Shown piece by piece: positions 26,820-36,277 of a DNA stretch of 64,000 nucleotides (positions are counted from its first letter, which is position 1; every line of letters begins with the position of its first letter). This DNA is from Agreia sp. VKM Ac-1783 (lineage in GTDB: Bacteria; Actinomycetota; Actinomycetes; Actinomycetales; Microbacteriaceae), in assembly GCF_900177765.1 (NCBI RefSeq), contig NZ_FXWI01000004.1:248001-312000 (forward strand), given 5' to 3'. The notes beneath the pieces are model-generated. The model did no database searches and was not told where the DNA came from. It worked only from the letters and a program-made list of their open reading frames with translations. The translations under genes were made by a program, and so were the position numbers.

Positions 26820-28193
26820 TCAGGCGCGCTTGGCGCCGTAGAGCGGTGACTTCGCCTGCTCGTCTTCGTGGTCGGGGCCGAGCGGAATGCCGCTTCTGTC
26901 ACGCAGAAGAAGCGTCGCGATGAGGCCCAGCGCCGTCATGCCCGCGAGGTACCAGGTGACCGACATCGTCGTGCCCGTGGCCTGCACCAGCGCGGTCGCG
27001 ATCGTCGGGGCGAACGCGCCGCCCAGAATGGCACCGATCGCGTACGAGATCGAGACACCCGAGAACCTGATCGAGGCGGGGAACAGTTCGGCATACAGGG
27101 CGGCCTGAGGACCGTAGGTGAGGCCGAGACCGATGGTCAGAATGGCGATGCCCGCGAACAGCCCGCCGATCGAGCCCGTGTTGACCAGCGGGAAGAGGGC
27201 GAACACACCGACGAGTTGGAGCACCCAGCCGACCAGGTAGGTGGTGCGGCGACCGATCTTGTCGGAGATCCATCCGGCGACGAAGGTCGAGAGCAGCCAG
27301 GTGACCGCGCTGCCCGCGACCGCCCAGAGCACCGGGCCTCGCTCCAGACCGATCGGGCCTTCCGGGTTCGTCGCGTAGTTCTGGATGTAGCCACCGGTGG
27401 TCATGTAACCGACGGCGTTGTTGCCAGCGAAGACGAGGGCAGCGATGACGACGAGGAGCGTGTGCTTCTTGAACAGCTGCGCGATCGGCATGCGGGCCTT
27501 GACCTTGCGCTGCGCGAGCTCGGCGAAGACCGGGCTCTCTTCGACGCTGCGGCGAACCCAGTATCCGATGGCGATCAGCACGATGCTGAGCAGGAAAGGC
27601 ACTCGCCATCCCCATTCGAGGAAGGCGTCGCCCGGGGCGATCACAGCCATGATCGCCATCATTCCCGAGGCGAGCAAGAGCCCGAGCGGCACGCCCATCT
27701 GCGGTGACGCACCGAACAACCCGCGCTTCTTGGTGGGTGCGTGCTCGACGGCCATCAGCACGGCGCCGCCCCACTCACCGCCGGCCGAGATGCCCTGGAT
27801 GATGCGCAGCAGGATGAGCAGGATCGGCGCCGCGATGCCTATCTGCGCGAACGTCGGCAACAGTCCGATGAGGGCCGTCGCCGCCCCCATCAGAATGAGG
27901 GTGAGCACGAGCACGACCCGTCGACCGTATTTGTCGCCGAAGTGTCCGGCGAGGAACGCACCGAGCGGGCGGAACAGGAAGCTGACGCCGACCGTGGCGA
28001 AAGAGAGCAAGATGGCGGCTTGCTCACCCGCGGGCTGAAAGAAGAGCTGCCCGAAGACCAGCCCCGCCGCCGAGGCGTAGATGAAGAAGTCGTACCACTC
28101 CACGGTCGTGCCGATGATGGTGGCGAACACCACTCTGCGGCGATCGGCCACCGCCGCGAAAGACCCCGTAGGCGTCAACGAACCCGAACTCAT
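26820..28193 (-). CDS. MFS transporter, metabolite:H+ symporter (MHS) family
   Basis: 457 residues, twelve predicted membrane segments. The N-terminal TTVEWYDFFIYA and the loop LAGHFGDKYGRRVVLV, then RIIQGISAGGEWGGAV, are the hallmarks of the MHS family (ProP, ShiA, KgtP), which take up organic acids or betaines with protons. The start at 28193 has AAGGGAG seven bases upstream. A palindrome, TTCGATTATCGAA, lies 33 bases before the start and suggests repression by an IclR-type or similar regulator encoded elsewhere. Confidence 0.9.
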   Translation of the reverse strand: MSSGSLTPTGSFAAVADRRRVVFATIIGTTVEWYDFFIYASAAGLVFGQLFFQPAGEQAAILLSFATVGVSFLFRPLGAFLAGHFGDKYGRRVVLVLTLILMGAATALIGLLPTFAQIGIAAPILLILLRIIQGISAGGEWGGAVLMAVEHAPTKKRGLFGASPQMGVPLGLLLASGMMAIMAVIAPGDAFLEWGWRVPFLLSIVLIAIGYWVRRSVEESPVFAELAQRKVKARMPIAQLFKKHTLLVVIAALVFAGNNAVGYMTTGGYIQNYATNPEGPIGLERGPVLWAVAGSAVTWLLSTFVAGWISDKIGRRTTYLVGWVLQLVGVFALFPLVNTGSIGGLFAGIAILTIGLGLTYGPQAALYAELFPASIRFSGVSISYAIGAILGGAFAPTIATALVQATGTTMSVTWYLAGMTALGLIATLLLRDRSGIPLGPDHEDEQAKSPLYGAKRA

Positions 28194-28225
28194 ATGTACT
28201 CCCTTGTACGGCGAGGGCAACGGTG

Positions 28226-28238
28226 TTCGATTATCGAA
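28226..28238. promoter_or_regulatory. Candidate operator of the MHS transporter
   Basis: TTCGAT-T-ATCGAA, a perfect 6-1-6 palindrome, with a further half site TATCGAA at 28252-28258. Position is 33 bases upstream of the transporter start on the minus strand. Form and length fit IclR-family or similar dimeric regulators. Confidence 0.45.
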
Positions 28239-28333
28239 TACGCGTTGCTACTATCGAACTTCAGCGTAGCGAAGCGCGACCGCAGCGCAAGAGGGTACCG
28301 GCGTCCTTACGCCGAAAGAATGCGTGAAGAGGC

Positions 28334-30733
28334 TCAGGCAGGCCGGATGACGAGCGTCTCGCCCGCCGCGGCCTGCCATGTCGTCGCCATCCGGTCACTC
28401 TCGGCGCCGACCGACGCGAAGTGAATCGAGTCGACGTCGACACGCCCACTGATGGTCGCCACCCAGTCGCCGACGGGCACCGTGATGGTGAACGTTCGTG
28501 CCACCGAGGCTTCGATCTCGGCACGAACGAGTCGGCGCCCGTTCCATTCGAGTGCGACTCGCGCCCCGCCGCGGGCTCGGATGTTCTGGGCCTCGCCGGC
28601 ATACCAGCGGGGCGGCACCGCGTTGAGCAACCGGATCGAGTCGTTCTGGCTCTGCACGAGGGCCTCGACGATGCCGGCGGCTCCGCCGAGGTTGCCGTCG
28701 ATCTGGAACAGGTGCCCGTCGGGGTGAGTCTTGACGTCGACGGGGTGGAGGTCGAGGAGTGACGAGGAGCTGAGGCCGTCAGTGAGCACGTCGAGCGAGT
28801 GCTCGACGAGAGCGGCATCTCGTGCGCGGGCCGCCAGGCACAGGATCCAAGCCTGACTCCACCCGGTGTACCCGCTGCCATGGGAAACGCGATCCTCGAG
28901 GGCTCTGCGTGCGGCTTCGAACATCTCGGGAGACGCGTACTCGTCGAACGAGGAGCCGGGGAAGAGGCCCAAGAGGTGCGAGGTGTGCCGGTGGCCCCGC
29001 GCGCGCGGCTCCCAGTCCTCGGCCCACTCCTGGAGCAGCCCGTCCTGGCCGATCCGCGGCCTGCGCACGAGCGGCAGCGCCGCCCGTACGGCGGCGACGA
29101 GCTCCTCATCGCCGTCAACCGCGTCAGCCTCGACAAGCAGCCGCTGGAACAGCTCGAGCACGAGCGTCTGATCCATCGTGACCCCCGCGCTCACGGCGAA
29201 AGCCGCCTCGTCGCCGCCTGGCCTGAAGCTGTGTTCCGGTGAGGTCGACGGCGATACGACGAGAGTTCCGTCTGTATACGGCTGCAGCAGAGACAGGGCG
29301 AAGCGGGCCGACCCTGCGAGCGCTTCCCAGGCCCGCGCGCGAAGGGCTGGGTCGTGGCCAGGGGCGAAGTCGAGGTGATCCCAGAGCTGCAGGGTGAGCC
29401 AGAGCCCGCCGGTCGGCCAGTTCGACCAGGTCGCGTCGCCCGGCTCGAGGCCACGAACGAGGTTCGAGAAACCCCAGATATCGGTGTTGTGGTGCACGCA
29501 CCACCCTTCGGCCCCGTAGGTGCTCGCCGCCGTGCGCGAGCCGGTGACCTCGAGTCCGAAGACGAGCTCGTTGAAGGGCTCGGTGAGCTCGCCGAGCCCG
29601 CTGGGGTCGGCAGGCCAGTAGTTCATCTCGACGTTGATGTTCGTGGTGTAGTTCGAGCTCCACCCCGGGCGCACGCTGTCGTTCCAGATGCCCTGAAGCG
29701 TGGCGGCCTGAGTACCGGGCCGGGAGCTCGAGATGAGCAGGTATCGACCGAGGTGGTGGTACAGCTCGTCGGTCTCGGTCTTCGACGAATCATCGCCCGG
29801 CGCGGCAACCAGTCGCAGATCGCTCCGATCGAATAGCTCCGAGTGCGCCTCGCGATGACGAGCGCGGAGCTCGTCTGTCGTCGTGGCCGCGACACCGCGG
29901 AGCGTCGCGAGAACCTGCTCGGAGAGTGCGGCGCCGTCGGCACTCGGGCGCTCAGACCGGCCGCGGAACCCGTCGGCGGCCGCCACGAGGATGCGTGTGG
30001 TGGAGCCCGTCGCCCCAGGCGTTTCCCTGGTCTGCACGAGGATTCCCACGGCGAACCCCATGCCGGCGTCGACAAGACCATCGGCGTCGGGCTCGCCCGC
30101 GTCGTAGACGACCGCATCCGGAACGTCGCCGAGGTACTGAGGGAGGACGCGCGCCGGGGCGCGACCCGTCGCGATGTCGACGTACTCGCCACCGCCCAAC
30201 GGCACCCGCTCGTGTCGCACGGAATGGGGCGAGTGGAATGCTGGCGCGGAGTCGGAGCGTGTCGGCTGCGAGACCTCCATCACCATGACCTGCTCCGTCG
30301 CGCTCACGAAGGTCTCGACCTCGATGCGGCCGCCAGCGGTGTCGTAGGCGACCGTCGCGGCAGCCCGTGCCAGGTCGAGCGACCGGGAGTAGCCGCCGGA
30401 GGCGGCATCGCCGTATGCCCAGTCGATGAACCCGAGCGGCTCGTACGACTGGGTGTATCCGTCGGACTGCATGCGCATCGCGAGTTCTTCGGCGCGCGCC
30501 CACTCGCCCTCGCGCACGGCGTCACGGAGCGAGCCGAGGAAGCGCCGGGACTGCTCGCCGTCGGAGTCGTCGGCGTCGAGCGGCCCACCCGACCAGAAGG
30601 TGTCGAGGTTGAGATCCACGTGCTCGCGACCGGCCCCGCCACGCACCGACGCGCCGAGGCGTCCGTTGCCGAGCAGAAAGGAATCGTTGATCGAGACAGC
30701 CGGCTCGTCTCGGGTGATGTCGAAGCGTCTCAT
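28334..30733 (-). CDS. Glycoside hydrolase family 95, probable alpha-L-fucosidase
   Basis: 799 residues with the family layout: N-terminal beta domain starting with LGNGRLGASVRGG, the (alpha/alpha)6 barrel with GIWNDSVRPGWSSNYTTNINVEMNYWPA, WPTGGLWLTLQLWDHLDF and SPSTSPEHSF (family catalytic region), and a C-terminal beta domain. Removes alpha-1,2-linked fucose or galactose residues in characterised members. There is no signal peptide, so it would act on imported oligosaccharides. Located three bases after the hemL stop on the same strand, which makes it the last gene of the heme operon by position, although functionally unrelated. Confidence 0.88.
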   Translation of the reverse strand: MRRFDITRDEPAVSINDSFLLGNGRLGASVRGGAGREHVDLNLDTFWSGGPLDADDSDGEQSRRFLGSLRDAVREGEWARAEELAMRMQSDGYTQSYEPLGFIDWAYGDAASGGYSRSLDLARAAATVAYDTAGGRIEVETFVSATEQVMVMEVSQPTRSDSAPAFHSPHSVRHERVPLGGGEYVDIATGRAPARVLPQYLGDVPDAVVYDAGEPDADGLVDAGMGFAVGILVQTRETPGATGSTTRILVAAADGFRGRSERPSADGAALSEQVLATLRGVAATTTDELRARHREAHSELFDRSDLRLVAAPGDDSSKTETDELYHHLGRYLLISSSRPGTQAATLQGIWNDSVRPGWSSNYTTNINVEMNYWPADPSGLGELTEPFNELVFGLEVTGSRTAASTYGAEGWCVHHNTDIWGFSNLVRGLEPGDATWSNWPTGGLWLTLQLWDHLDFAPGHDPALRARAWEALAGSARFALSLLQPYTDGTLVVSPSTSPEHSFRPGGDEAAFAVSAGVTMDQTLVLELFQRLLVEADAVDGDEELVAAVRAALPLVRRPRIGQDGLLQEWAEDWEPRARGHRHTSHLLGLFPGSSFDEYASPEMFEAARRALEDRVSHGSGYTGWSQAWILCLAARARDAALVEHSLDVLTDGLSSSSLLDLHPVDVKTHPDGHLFQIDGNLGGAAGIVEALVQSQNDSIRLLNAVPPRWYAGEAQNIRARGGARVALEWNGRRLVRAEIEASVARTFTITVPVGDWVATISGRVDVDSIHFASVGAESDRMATTWQAAAGETLVIRPA

Positions 30734-30736
30734 CGC

Positions 30737-32101
30737 CTAGACGGCCAGGGTCGACGACGCGGATGCCGCTGCGCGGGCCGCCGCCGGGAGCGCGTCGAGG
30801 ATGCGGCCGATCGCCTCATCGTCGTGAGCCGCCGACACGAACCACGCCTCGAACACCGACGGCGGAAGGGATACTCCCGAGTCGAGCATCGAGTGGAAGA
30901 ACGCGGGATAGCGGAACGCATCCTGTCGCTGCACGTCGGCGTACGTGCGCGGCGCACCGCCCGCCGCGGGCGTGTAGTCACCGAAGACGAAACTGAACAG
31001 GTTGCCGGCGCGCTGCACCGAGTGAGCTACGCCGACGTCGGCGAGCGCCTCAGACACCGAAGACGACAGCAGGTCTGCCGTGGCGTCGAGGCGCGCGTAG
31101 ACGGATGCGTCGGCCAGCGTCAGTGTGGCGATTCCGGCGGCGACGGCCACGGGGTTCCCCGAGAGAGTTCCAGCCTGATAGACCGGGCCGAGGGGCGCGA
31201 GGAAGTCCATGACGTCGGCTCGGCCGCCGAGTGCCGCCAGGGGCATGCCGCCGCCGATGACCTTGCCGTAGGTCACGAGGTCGGGACTGTACGCATCCGA
31301 CCCCTCGGCGGCCTGCGCCTCGGACTCGAGCGCCCAGTACCCGGCGGGGTGAACTCGGAAACCGGTGAGGACCTCGTCGACGATGAGCAGGGCACCGTTC
31401 TCGTGGGCGATGGCCGACAGGGCGGCGTTGAATCCGGCATCCGGCGCAACGACGCCCATGTTGGCGGCAGCGGCCTCGGTGATGATCGCGGCGATACGGC
31501 CCGGGTGCAGGGCGAAGGCCTCGCGAACCGCGTCGAGGTCGTTGTACGGCAGCACGAGAGTGAGTGCCGCGGTTGCGGCGGGCACGCCGGCGGATGCGGG
31601 CAGTCCCAGCGTGGCAAGACCCGAGCCGGCCTCGGCCAGCAGCGAGTCGGAGTGGCCGTGGTAGTGGCCGGCGAACTTGATCAGCACGTCGCGACCCGTG
31701 AATCCGCGGGCGAGCCGGATGGCCGTCATCGTGGCTTCGGTTCCGGTCGACACGAGGCGGATCTTCTCGATCGGCGAGCGTGCACCGCTGGTGACGCGGG
31801 CGCGCACGAGTTCGGCGAGCTCGGTCTCGCCCGGGGTCGAGGCGCCGAACGAGAGGCCGCGGGAGGCGGCATCCTGAACGGCCGCGACGACCTCGGGATG
31901 CGCGTGGCCGAGAATCGCAGGGCCCCAGCTCGAGACGAGGTCGACGTACTGCGTGCCGTCGGAGTCGGTGACGTACGGGCCCTTCGCCTCGACGAGGAAG
32001 CGCGGGGTTCCGCCCACGGAGCGGTATGCGCGCACGGGCGAGTTGACGCCGCCCGGAATGCTGAGGCGTGCCCGGTCGAAGAGTTCGTCGTTGCGAGTCA
32101 T
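30737..32101 (-). CDS. hemL: Glutamate-1-semialdehyde 2,1-aminomutase
   Basis: 454 residues, PLP aminotransferase fold I. Starts [31 protein letters not shown], contains the glycine-rich [16 protein letters not shown] and the PLP lysine in [16 protein letters not shown]. Forms 5-aminolevulinate from glutamate semialdehyde, the step after HemA. Start at 32101 with GGAGTACCTC immediately upstream. Last step gene of the heme cluster to be transcribed; a large hairpin precedes it. Confidence 0.97.
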   Translation of the reverse strand: MTRNDELFDRARLSIPGGVNSPVRAYRSVGGTPRFLVEAKGPYVTDSDGTQYVDLVSSWGPAILGHAHPEVVAAVQDAASRGLSFGASTPGETELAELVRARVTSGARSPIEKIRLVSTGTEATMTAIRLARGFTGRDVLIKFAGHYHGHSDSLLAEAGSGLATLGLPASAGVPAATAALTLVLPYNDLDAVREAFALHPGRIAAIITEAAAANMGVVAPDAGFNAALSAIAHENGALLIVDEVLTGFRVHPAGYWALESEAQAAEGSDAYSPDLVTYGKVIGGGMPLAALGGRADVMDFLAPLGPVYQAGTLSGNPVAVAAGIATLTLADASVYARLDATADLLSSSVSEALADVGVAHSVQRAGNLFSFVFGDYTPAAGGAPRTYADVQRQDAFRYPAFFHSMLDSGVSLPPSVFEAWFVSAAHDDEAIGRILDALPAAARAAASASSTLAV

Positions 32102-32127
32102 GAGGTACTCCAATGTCTGACTTCCCT

Positions 32128-32210
32128 TTCGCGGATGAGGAAGAATCTGCGACACCCCGGCAGTTCGTCGTCGGAGGACGGGGTGTCGCGAGAATTTCCT
32201 CATCCGCGAA
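32128..32210. repeat. Large two-part hairpin between hemB and hemL
   Basis: Outer arms TTCGCGGATGAGGAA (32128-32142) and TTCCTCATCCGCGAA (32196-32210) are perfectly complementary, and inner arms GCGACACCCCG (32149-32159) and CGGGGTGTCGC (32179-32189) too, around a 19-base loop. On the hemL strand it lies between the hemB stop and the hemL ribosome binding site, so it could be a processing site, attenuator or repeat element. Confidence 0.75.
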
Positions 32211-32233
32211 GGCGGAAGCGGGGTTTTTGGGGG

Positions 32234-33208
32234 TTAGAGGGTTTTGGCGAGCTCGGTCGCCCAGTAGGTGAGCACGGCATCAGCGCCGGCCCGCTTGATG
32301 CTGAGAACCGATTCGAGGACGGCGCGGTCGCGGTCGATCCAGCCATTCGCGGCGGCGGCCTCGATCATGGCGTACTCCCCCGACACCTGGTATGCCCAGA
32401 CCGGAACGGGCGACCAGTCCGAGACATCGGCGAGCACGTCGAGGTAGCTGCCGGCGGGCTTCACCATCACGATGTCGGCGCCCTCCTCGACGTCGAGCTG
32501 CGCCTCGCGCAGCCCCTCGCGTCGGTTGGCAGGGTCGAGCTGATAGCTGCGGCGGTTGCCGGTGAGGGTCGACTCGACGGCCTCGCGGAACGGCCCGTAG
32601 TAGGCGCTGGCGTACTTGGCCGAGTAGGCGAGCACGGCCACGTCGCTGCGGCCGGCGCCGTCGAGGGCATCGCGCACGGCTGCGACCTGGCCGTCCATCA
32701 TGCCGGAGAGGCCGAGCAGAGCCGATCCCGCGTCGGCCTGCGCCAGTGCCATGTCGCGGTATCTCAGGAGCGTGGCGTCGTTGTCGACCCGGCCATCGGC
32801 ATCCAGAACCCCGCAGTGGCCGTGGTCGGTGAACTCGTCGAGGCAGAGGTCGGTCTGCACGACGAGCGTGTCGCCGACCTCGGATGCGATCACGCGGGTC
32901 GCCTGGTTCAGGATGCCCTCGGGGTCGGTCGCGCCGGTGCCGGTGGCGTCACGGTGCTCGGGCACGCCGAAGAGCATCACTCCCCCGATGCCCGCGGCCG
33001 CAGCCTCGGCCACGACGCTTTTGACCGAGTCGAGGGTGTGCTGCACGACGCCGGGCATGGAGTTCAGTGGGCGCGGCTCCGAGCCTTCGCGCACGAAGAG
33101 GGGCAGCACGAGGTCGGCGGGGTGCAGCCGGGTCTCGGCCACCTGTCGACGAAGGGCGGGGGTGGCGCGAAGACGGCGCGCGCGCACGACGGGAAAGCCG
33201 GAAGTCAT
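32234..33208 (-). CDS. hemB: Delta-aminolevulinic acid dehydratase (porphobilinogen synthase)
   Basis: 324 residues. Active-site lysine regions [17 protein letters not shown] and [15 protein letters not shown] are present, with [11 protein letters not shown] following. Condenses two aminolevulinates to porphobilinogen. TAAGCT sits 8-13 bases before the ATG at 33208, so the gene probably has its own promoter with little or no leader. The upstream spacer to hemD contains an inverted repeat. Confidence 0.97.
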   Translation of the reverse strand: MTSGFPVVRARRLRATPALRRQVAETRLHPADLVLPLFVREGSEPRPLNSMPGVVQHTLDSVKSVVAEAAAAGIGGVMLFGVPEHRDATGTGATDPEGILNQATRVIASEVGDTLVVQTDLCLDEFTDHGHCGVLDADGRVDNDATLLRYRDMALAQADAGSALLGLSGMMDGQVAAVRDALDGAGRSDVAVLAYSAKYASAYYGPFREAVESTLTGNRRSYQLDPANRREGLREAQLDVEEGADIVMVKPAGSYLDVLADVSDWSPVPVWAYQVSGEYAMIEAAAANGWIDRDRAVLESVLSIKRAGADAVLTYWATELAKTL

Positions 33209-33265
33209 GGGTTCCAGCTTATCCGCGTGTGCTGGGCGGGAGCCGGAGAGCGGTGTGGCCACTAC

Positions 33266-33345
33266 CGTTCAACAGGATGAAAGGGCGGCACGCCGTAGTT
33301 TTGCGCTTGACACGCCGAGTGAAATCGACAATCACCTGTTGAACG
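33266..33345. repeat. Inverted repeat between hemD and hemB
   Basis: Perfect 11-base arms CGTTCAACAGG (33266-33276) and CCTGTTGAACG (33335-33345) enclose 58 bases containing GACACGCCG-type sequence. Total 80 bases, the size of a small palindromic repeat element; the only long spacer in the hemQ-hemD-hemB run. Confidence 0.6.
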
Positions 33346-33364
33346 CGACTTCGGAGCGCGCTAT

Positions 33365-34153
33365 TCAGTCCTCAGACTTGTCGGCCTTCGCCACGTCGAC
33401 GATCGCGTCGATCAACGATACGGCACTGCGCTCCTTCGCCACGAGGTCGACGCGCACGCCGTAGGACGCGGCATCGCGCGCGGTCTGCGGCCCGATCGCT
33501 GCGACGATCATGTTCTCGGGCAGGGGTCCGAACTGCAGCTGAATCTGCTCGGCGACACTTCCTGACGTCACGAAGATGGCCTTGAACGCGCCGGCCTGGA
33601 TGTCGCGAACGATCGCTTCGTCGACCGGAACGCCGATGGTCCTGTACGCGACGACCGATTCGACGGTGTGACCGCGGGCGGTGAGCCCCTCGGTGAGAAC
33701 GGGCTTGGCGATATCGCTGCGCAGCGTGAGAATTCGAAGCTCGGCGCCGTACTGCTCGAACTGTGCGAGCTCACGCAGCAGACCCTTGGCCGAGTTGTCC
33801 TCCGGCGGAACGAGGTCGACCTGGTAGCCGGCCGCGGTGAGGGCGGCGGCGGTCGTCTCTCCGACGGCCGCGATGTGCGTCGACGACGGCACAGTGGCCT
33901 GGTGCGCAGAAAGCACGTCGACGGTGGTGGCACTCGTGACCGTGAGCCAGTCGAAAGCCCCGGAGGCAAGCGAGGCAAGAGCCACGTTGAGGGCCGTGTC
34001 GTCGGCAGCGGGGGCGAAGTTGATCATGGGCGCGACGACGGGTGTTGCCCCTGCCGCGCGAAGGTCGGATGCGACGCCGTGGCCCCATGGGCCGCCTCGC
34101 GGAACCAGCACGCGCCATCCGCCGAGCGGACGATTGCTCCAGGGCGTCATCAT
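33365..34153 (-). CDS. hemD: Uroporphyrinogen-III synthase
   Basis: 262 residues, two alternating alpha/beta domains (GAFDWLTVTSATTVDVLSAHQ; AIFVTSGSVAEQIQLQFGPLPENMIVAAIGPQTARDA), the latter with the TSGS motif of the family. Closes and inverts ring D of hydroxymethylbilane. Overlaps hemC by four bases on the same strand. Confidence 0.93.
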   Translation of the reverse strand: MMTPWSNRPLGGWRVLVPRGGPWGHGVASDLRAAGATPVVAPMINFAPAADDTALNVALASLASGAFDWLTVTSATTVDVLSAHQATVPSSTHIAAVGETTAAALTAAGYQVDLVPPEDNSAKGLLRELAQFEQYGAELRILTLRSDIAKPVLTEGLTARGHTVESVVAYRTIGVPVDEAIVRDIQAGAFKAIFVTSGSVAEQIQLQFGPLPENMIVAAIGPQTARDAASYGVRVDLVAKERSAVSLIDAIVDVAKADKSED

Positions 34154-35082
34154 GCAGCCCCTCCGAGCGGAGCCAGCTCGGCGGCTCCGTCTTCGAGTAG
34201 CTGCGCCGCGACCGCCGCTCCGAGAGCCTCGGCGACCACGCCGTCATCGACTCCGGTGAGCGTTGCGCTGCGCGTGCATCCGAGCTCCGCCTCGCCAGAC
34301 GGGTCGTAGACCACAGCGGTGAGAACGAGCAGGTCGCCGTCGAGTGTCGCGTGCGCGCCGATCGGCGCGGCGCATCCGGCTTCGAGGGTGGCGAGAACAG
34401 ATCTTTCGGCTCGAACAGCGGTGCGTGTCAGCCCGTGCTCGATGCTCAACAGCTCAGTGATGTCGTCTCCTTCTCGCGCCTCGATGGCGAGAGCGCCTTG
34501 GCCGGGCGCGGTCGGCCACAGCTCAAGATCAAAGAACTCCGACGCCTCCGCCAGCCGACCCAGTCGTTCGAGTCCGGCTGCAGCCAACACGACGCCGTGA
34601 AGGTCTCCCCGTTCAACCGATCGTAGTCGTGTGTCGACATTCCCTCGAATATCTACGACCTCCAGATCAGGACGAAGTGATAACAATTGGGCACGGCGGC
34701 GCGGAGAACCGGTTCCGACGCGAGCACCCTCGGGAAGATCCGCGAGCGACACTCCACCCTGCGTGCAGAGGACGTCGCGCGCGTCTTCTCTCGCGGGAAC
34801 ACCGCCGATCACGAGGCCGGGGTAGGTCGCCGTGGGCAGATCCTTGAGCGAGTGCACGATCAGATCGACCTCGCCGCGGACCAGGGCCTCGCGCAGAGCA
34901 CTCGCGAACACACCCGTTCCGCCCAGCGACGCCAGCGACTCCTTCGAGGTGTCGCCCTCTGTCTTGATGATCACGAGTTCGGTCGGAACGCCCGTCGCCG
35001 CGGTGATCTGGTCGGCGACCATGCCCGTCTGGGCGCGCGCGAGCGCGCTGCCGCGGGTGGCGATGCGAAGTATTCGGGTCAA
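34150..35082 (-). CDS. hemC: Porphobilinogen deaminase (hydroxymethylbilane synthase)
   Basis: 310 residues; N-terminal TRILRIATRGSALARAQT, the substrate loop with GSPRRRAQLL and the dipyrromethane-cofactor cysteine in LEAGCAAPIGAH. The reading frame begins with TTG at 35082; I find no better ATG or GTG, so the start is unusual and translation may be weak or coupled. Makes the linear tetrapyrrole from porphobilinogen. Confidence 0.95.
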   Translation of the reverse strand: MTRILRIATRGSALARAQTGMVADQITAATGVPTELVIIKTEGDTSKESLASLGGTGVFASALREALVRGEVDLIVHSLKDLPTATYPGLVIGGVPAREDARDVLCTQGGVSLADLPEGARVGTGSPRRRAQLLSLRPDLEVVDIRGNVDTRLRSVERGDLHGVVLAAAGLERLGRLAEASEFFDLELWPTAPGQGALAIEAREGDDITELLSIEHGLTRTAVRAERSVLATLEAGCAAPIGAHATLDGDLLVLTAVVYDPSGEAELGCTRSATLTGVDDGVVAEALGAAVAAQLLEDGAAELAPLGGAA

Positions 35083-35113
35083 GACAAAAGGGCTTTCAGG
35101 ATGGAACGAGGGA

Positions 35114-36277
35114 TCAGGGCGCGAGTCCGGAGATCGCGGGCTTGAACCCCAAGCGTACGTTCTCGCAGCAGCCCGGGCGGCACACGTCGTACCAGGGGCC
35201 GAGCTTCGTGACCGCAGGACGCTCCGCCGCGGGCGTCGCCTGCACCCGTTCGAGAACGAGATCGACGAGCCCTGAGACGTAGGCGGGGTGGATACCCGGG
35301 GTCGGCACCCTCACGGCGGCGAGTCCGGCGTCGGAGGCCGAGGTGAGGGCCTCGTTGTCGAGGTCCCACTTCACCTCCATGTGGTCGCTGACGAAACCGA
35401 GGGGCACGATGATGACAGCGCGGATGCCGCGGGCCGGCAATTCGGCGATCGCATCGTTGATGTCGGGCTCGAGCCATGGCATCGAGGGCGGGCCGCTGCG
35501 CGACTGGAACACGAGCTGCCACGGCGCGCTGGACTCCGCGGCGAGCATAACGGCCTCGGCGACCGCGAGGTGCTGGGCCTGATAGGCGCCACCCTCGCCG
35601 AAGCCACGGGCCTCGGGGCCGGAGCGGGCGGCATCCGTCGACGGGATCGAGTGCGTCGAGAACAGGACCTCGACCTCTGTCTCGAGGTTGAGATCGGGCA
35701 CCTCGGCGGCGAGCTGGGCGAAGCCCTCGCGCACACCCTCGATAAACGGCTCAACGAAGCCGGGGTGGTCGAAGAACTGACGCACCTTGTCGATCTCGAG
35801 TACGTCGCCGAGACCGGACTCCTCGAGGGCCATGGCGAAGTCTTCGCGGTACTGGCGGCAGCTCGAATACGAGCTGTAGGCGCTGGTCGCGATGGCGATC
35901 AGCTTCTTGTGGCCCGCATCGGATGCCTCGCGCAGCGCGTCGGCGAGGTACGGGTCCCAGTTTCGGTTGCCCCAGATCACCGGCAGGTTCAGTCCGCGGC
36001 GGTCGACCTCGGCCTGCAGAGCGATCTGCAGAGCGCGGTTCTGCGCGTTGATGGGGCTGATGCCGTCGAAGGCGCGGTAGTGGTGGGCGACCTCTTCGAG
36101 CCGCTCCTCGGGGATGCCCCGGCCGCGCGTGACGTTGCGGAGAAACGGGATGACGTCGTCTTGACCCTCAGGGCCGCCGAACGAGGCCAGCAGAATGGCG
36201 TCGTATTGCGTGGGCTCTGTGACGTGCTCGGGACCGTCGGCAGCTGCCGGCGTCGCGTTGCGTACCAGGTCGCTCAC
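35114..36277 (-). CDS. hemH: Coproporphyrin ferrochelatase
   Basis: 387 residues (also called cpfC). Family blocks ASFGGPEGQDDVIPFLRNVTRGR, FDGISPINAQNRAL and the catalytic histidine region VLFSTHSIP are present. Near the C-terminus CRPGCCENVRLG supplies the clustered cysteines known to bind a [2Fe-2S] cluster in actinobacterial ferrochelatases. Inserts iron into coproporphyrin III, followed by HemQ decarboxylation. GTG at 36277 overlaps the hemQ stop. Confidence 0.94.
   Translation of the reverse strand: MSDLVRNATPAAADGPEHVTEPTQYDAILLASFGGPEGQDDVIPFLRNVTRGRGIPEERLEEVAHHYRAFDGISPINAQNRALQIALQAEVDRRGLNLPVIWGNRNWDPYLADALREASDAGHKKLIAIATSAYSSYSSCRQYREDFAMALEESGLGDVLEIDKVRQFFDHPGFVEPFIEGVREGFAQLAAEVPDLNLETEVEVLFSTHSIPSTDAARSGPEARGFGEGGAYQAQHLAVAEAVMLAAESSAPWQLVFQSRSGPPSMPWLEPDINDAIAELPARGIRAVIIVPLGFVSDHMEVKWDLDNEALTSASDAGLAAVRVPTPGIHPAYVSGLVDLVLERVQATPAAERPAVTKLGPWYDVCRPGCCENVRLGFKPAISGLAP

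Noticed and set aside
29843-33280. Very long 1145-codon plus-strand frame across GH95, hemL and hemB
   Set aside because: Composition (Gly, Arg, His, Val) is that of an antisense shadow; three complete enzymes with clear motifs lie on the other strand.
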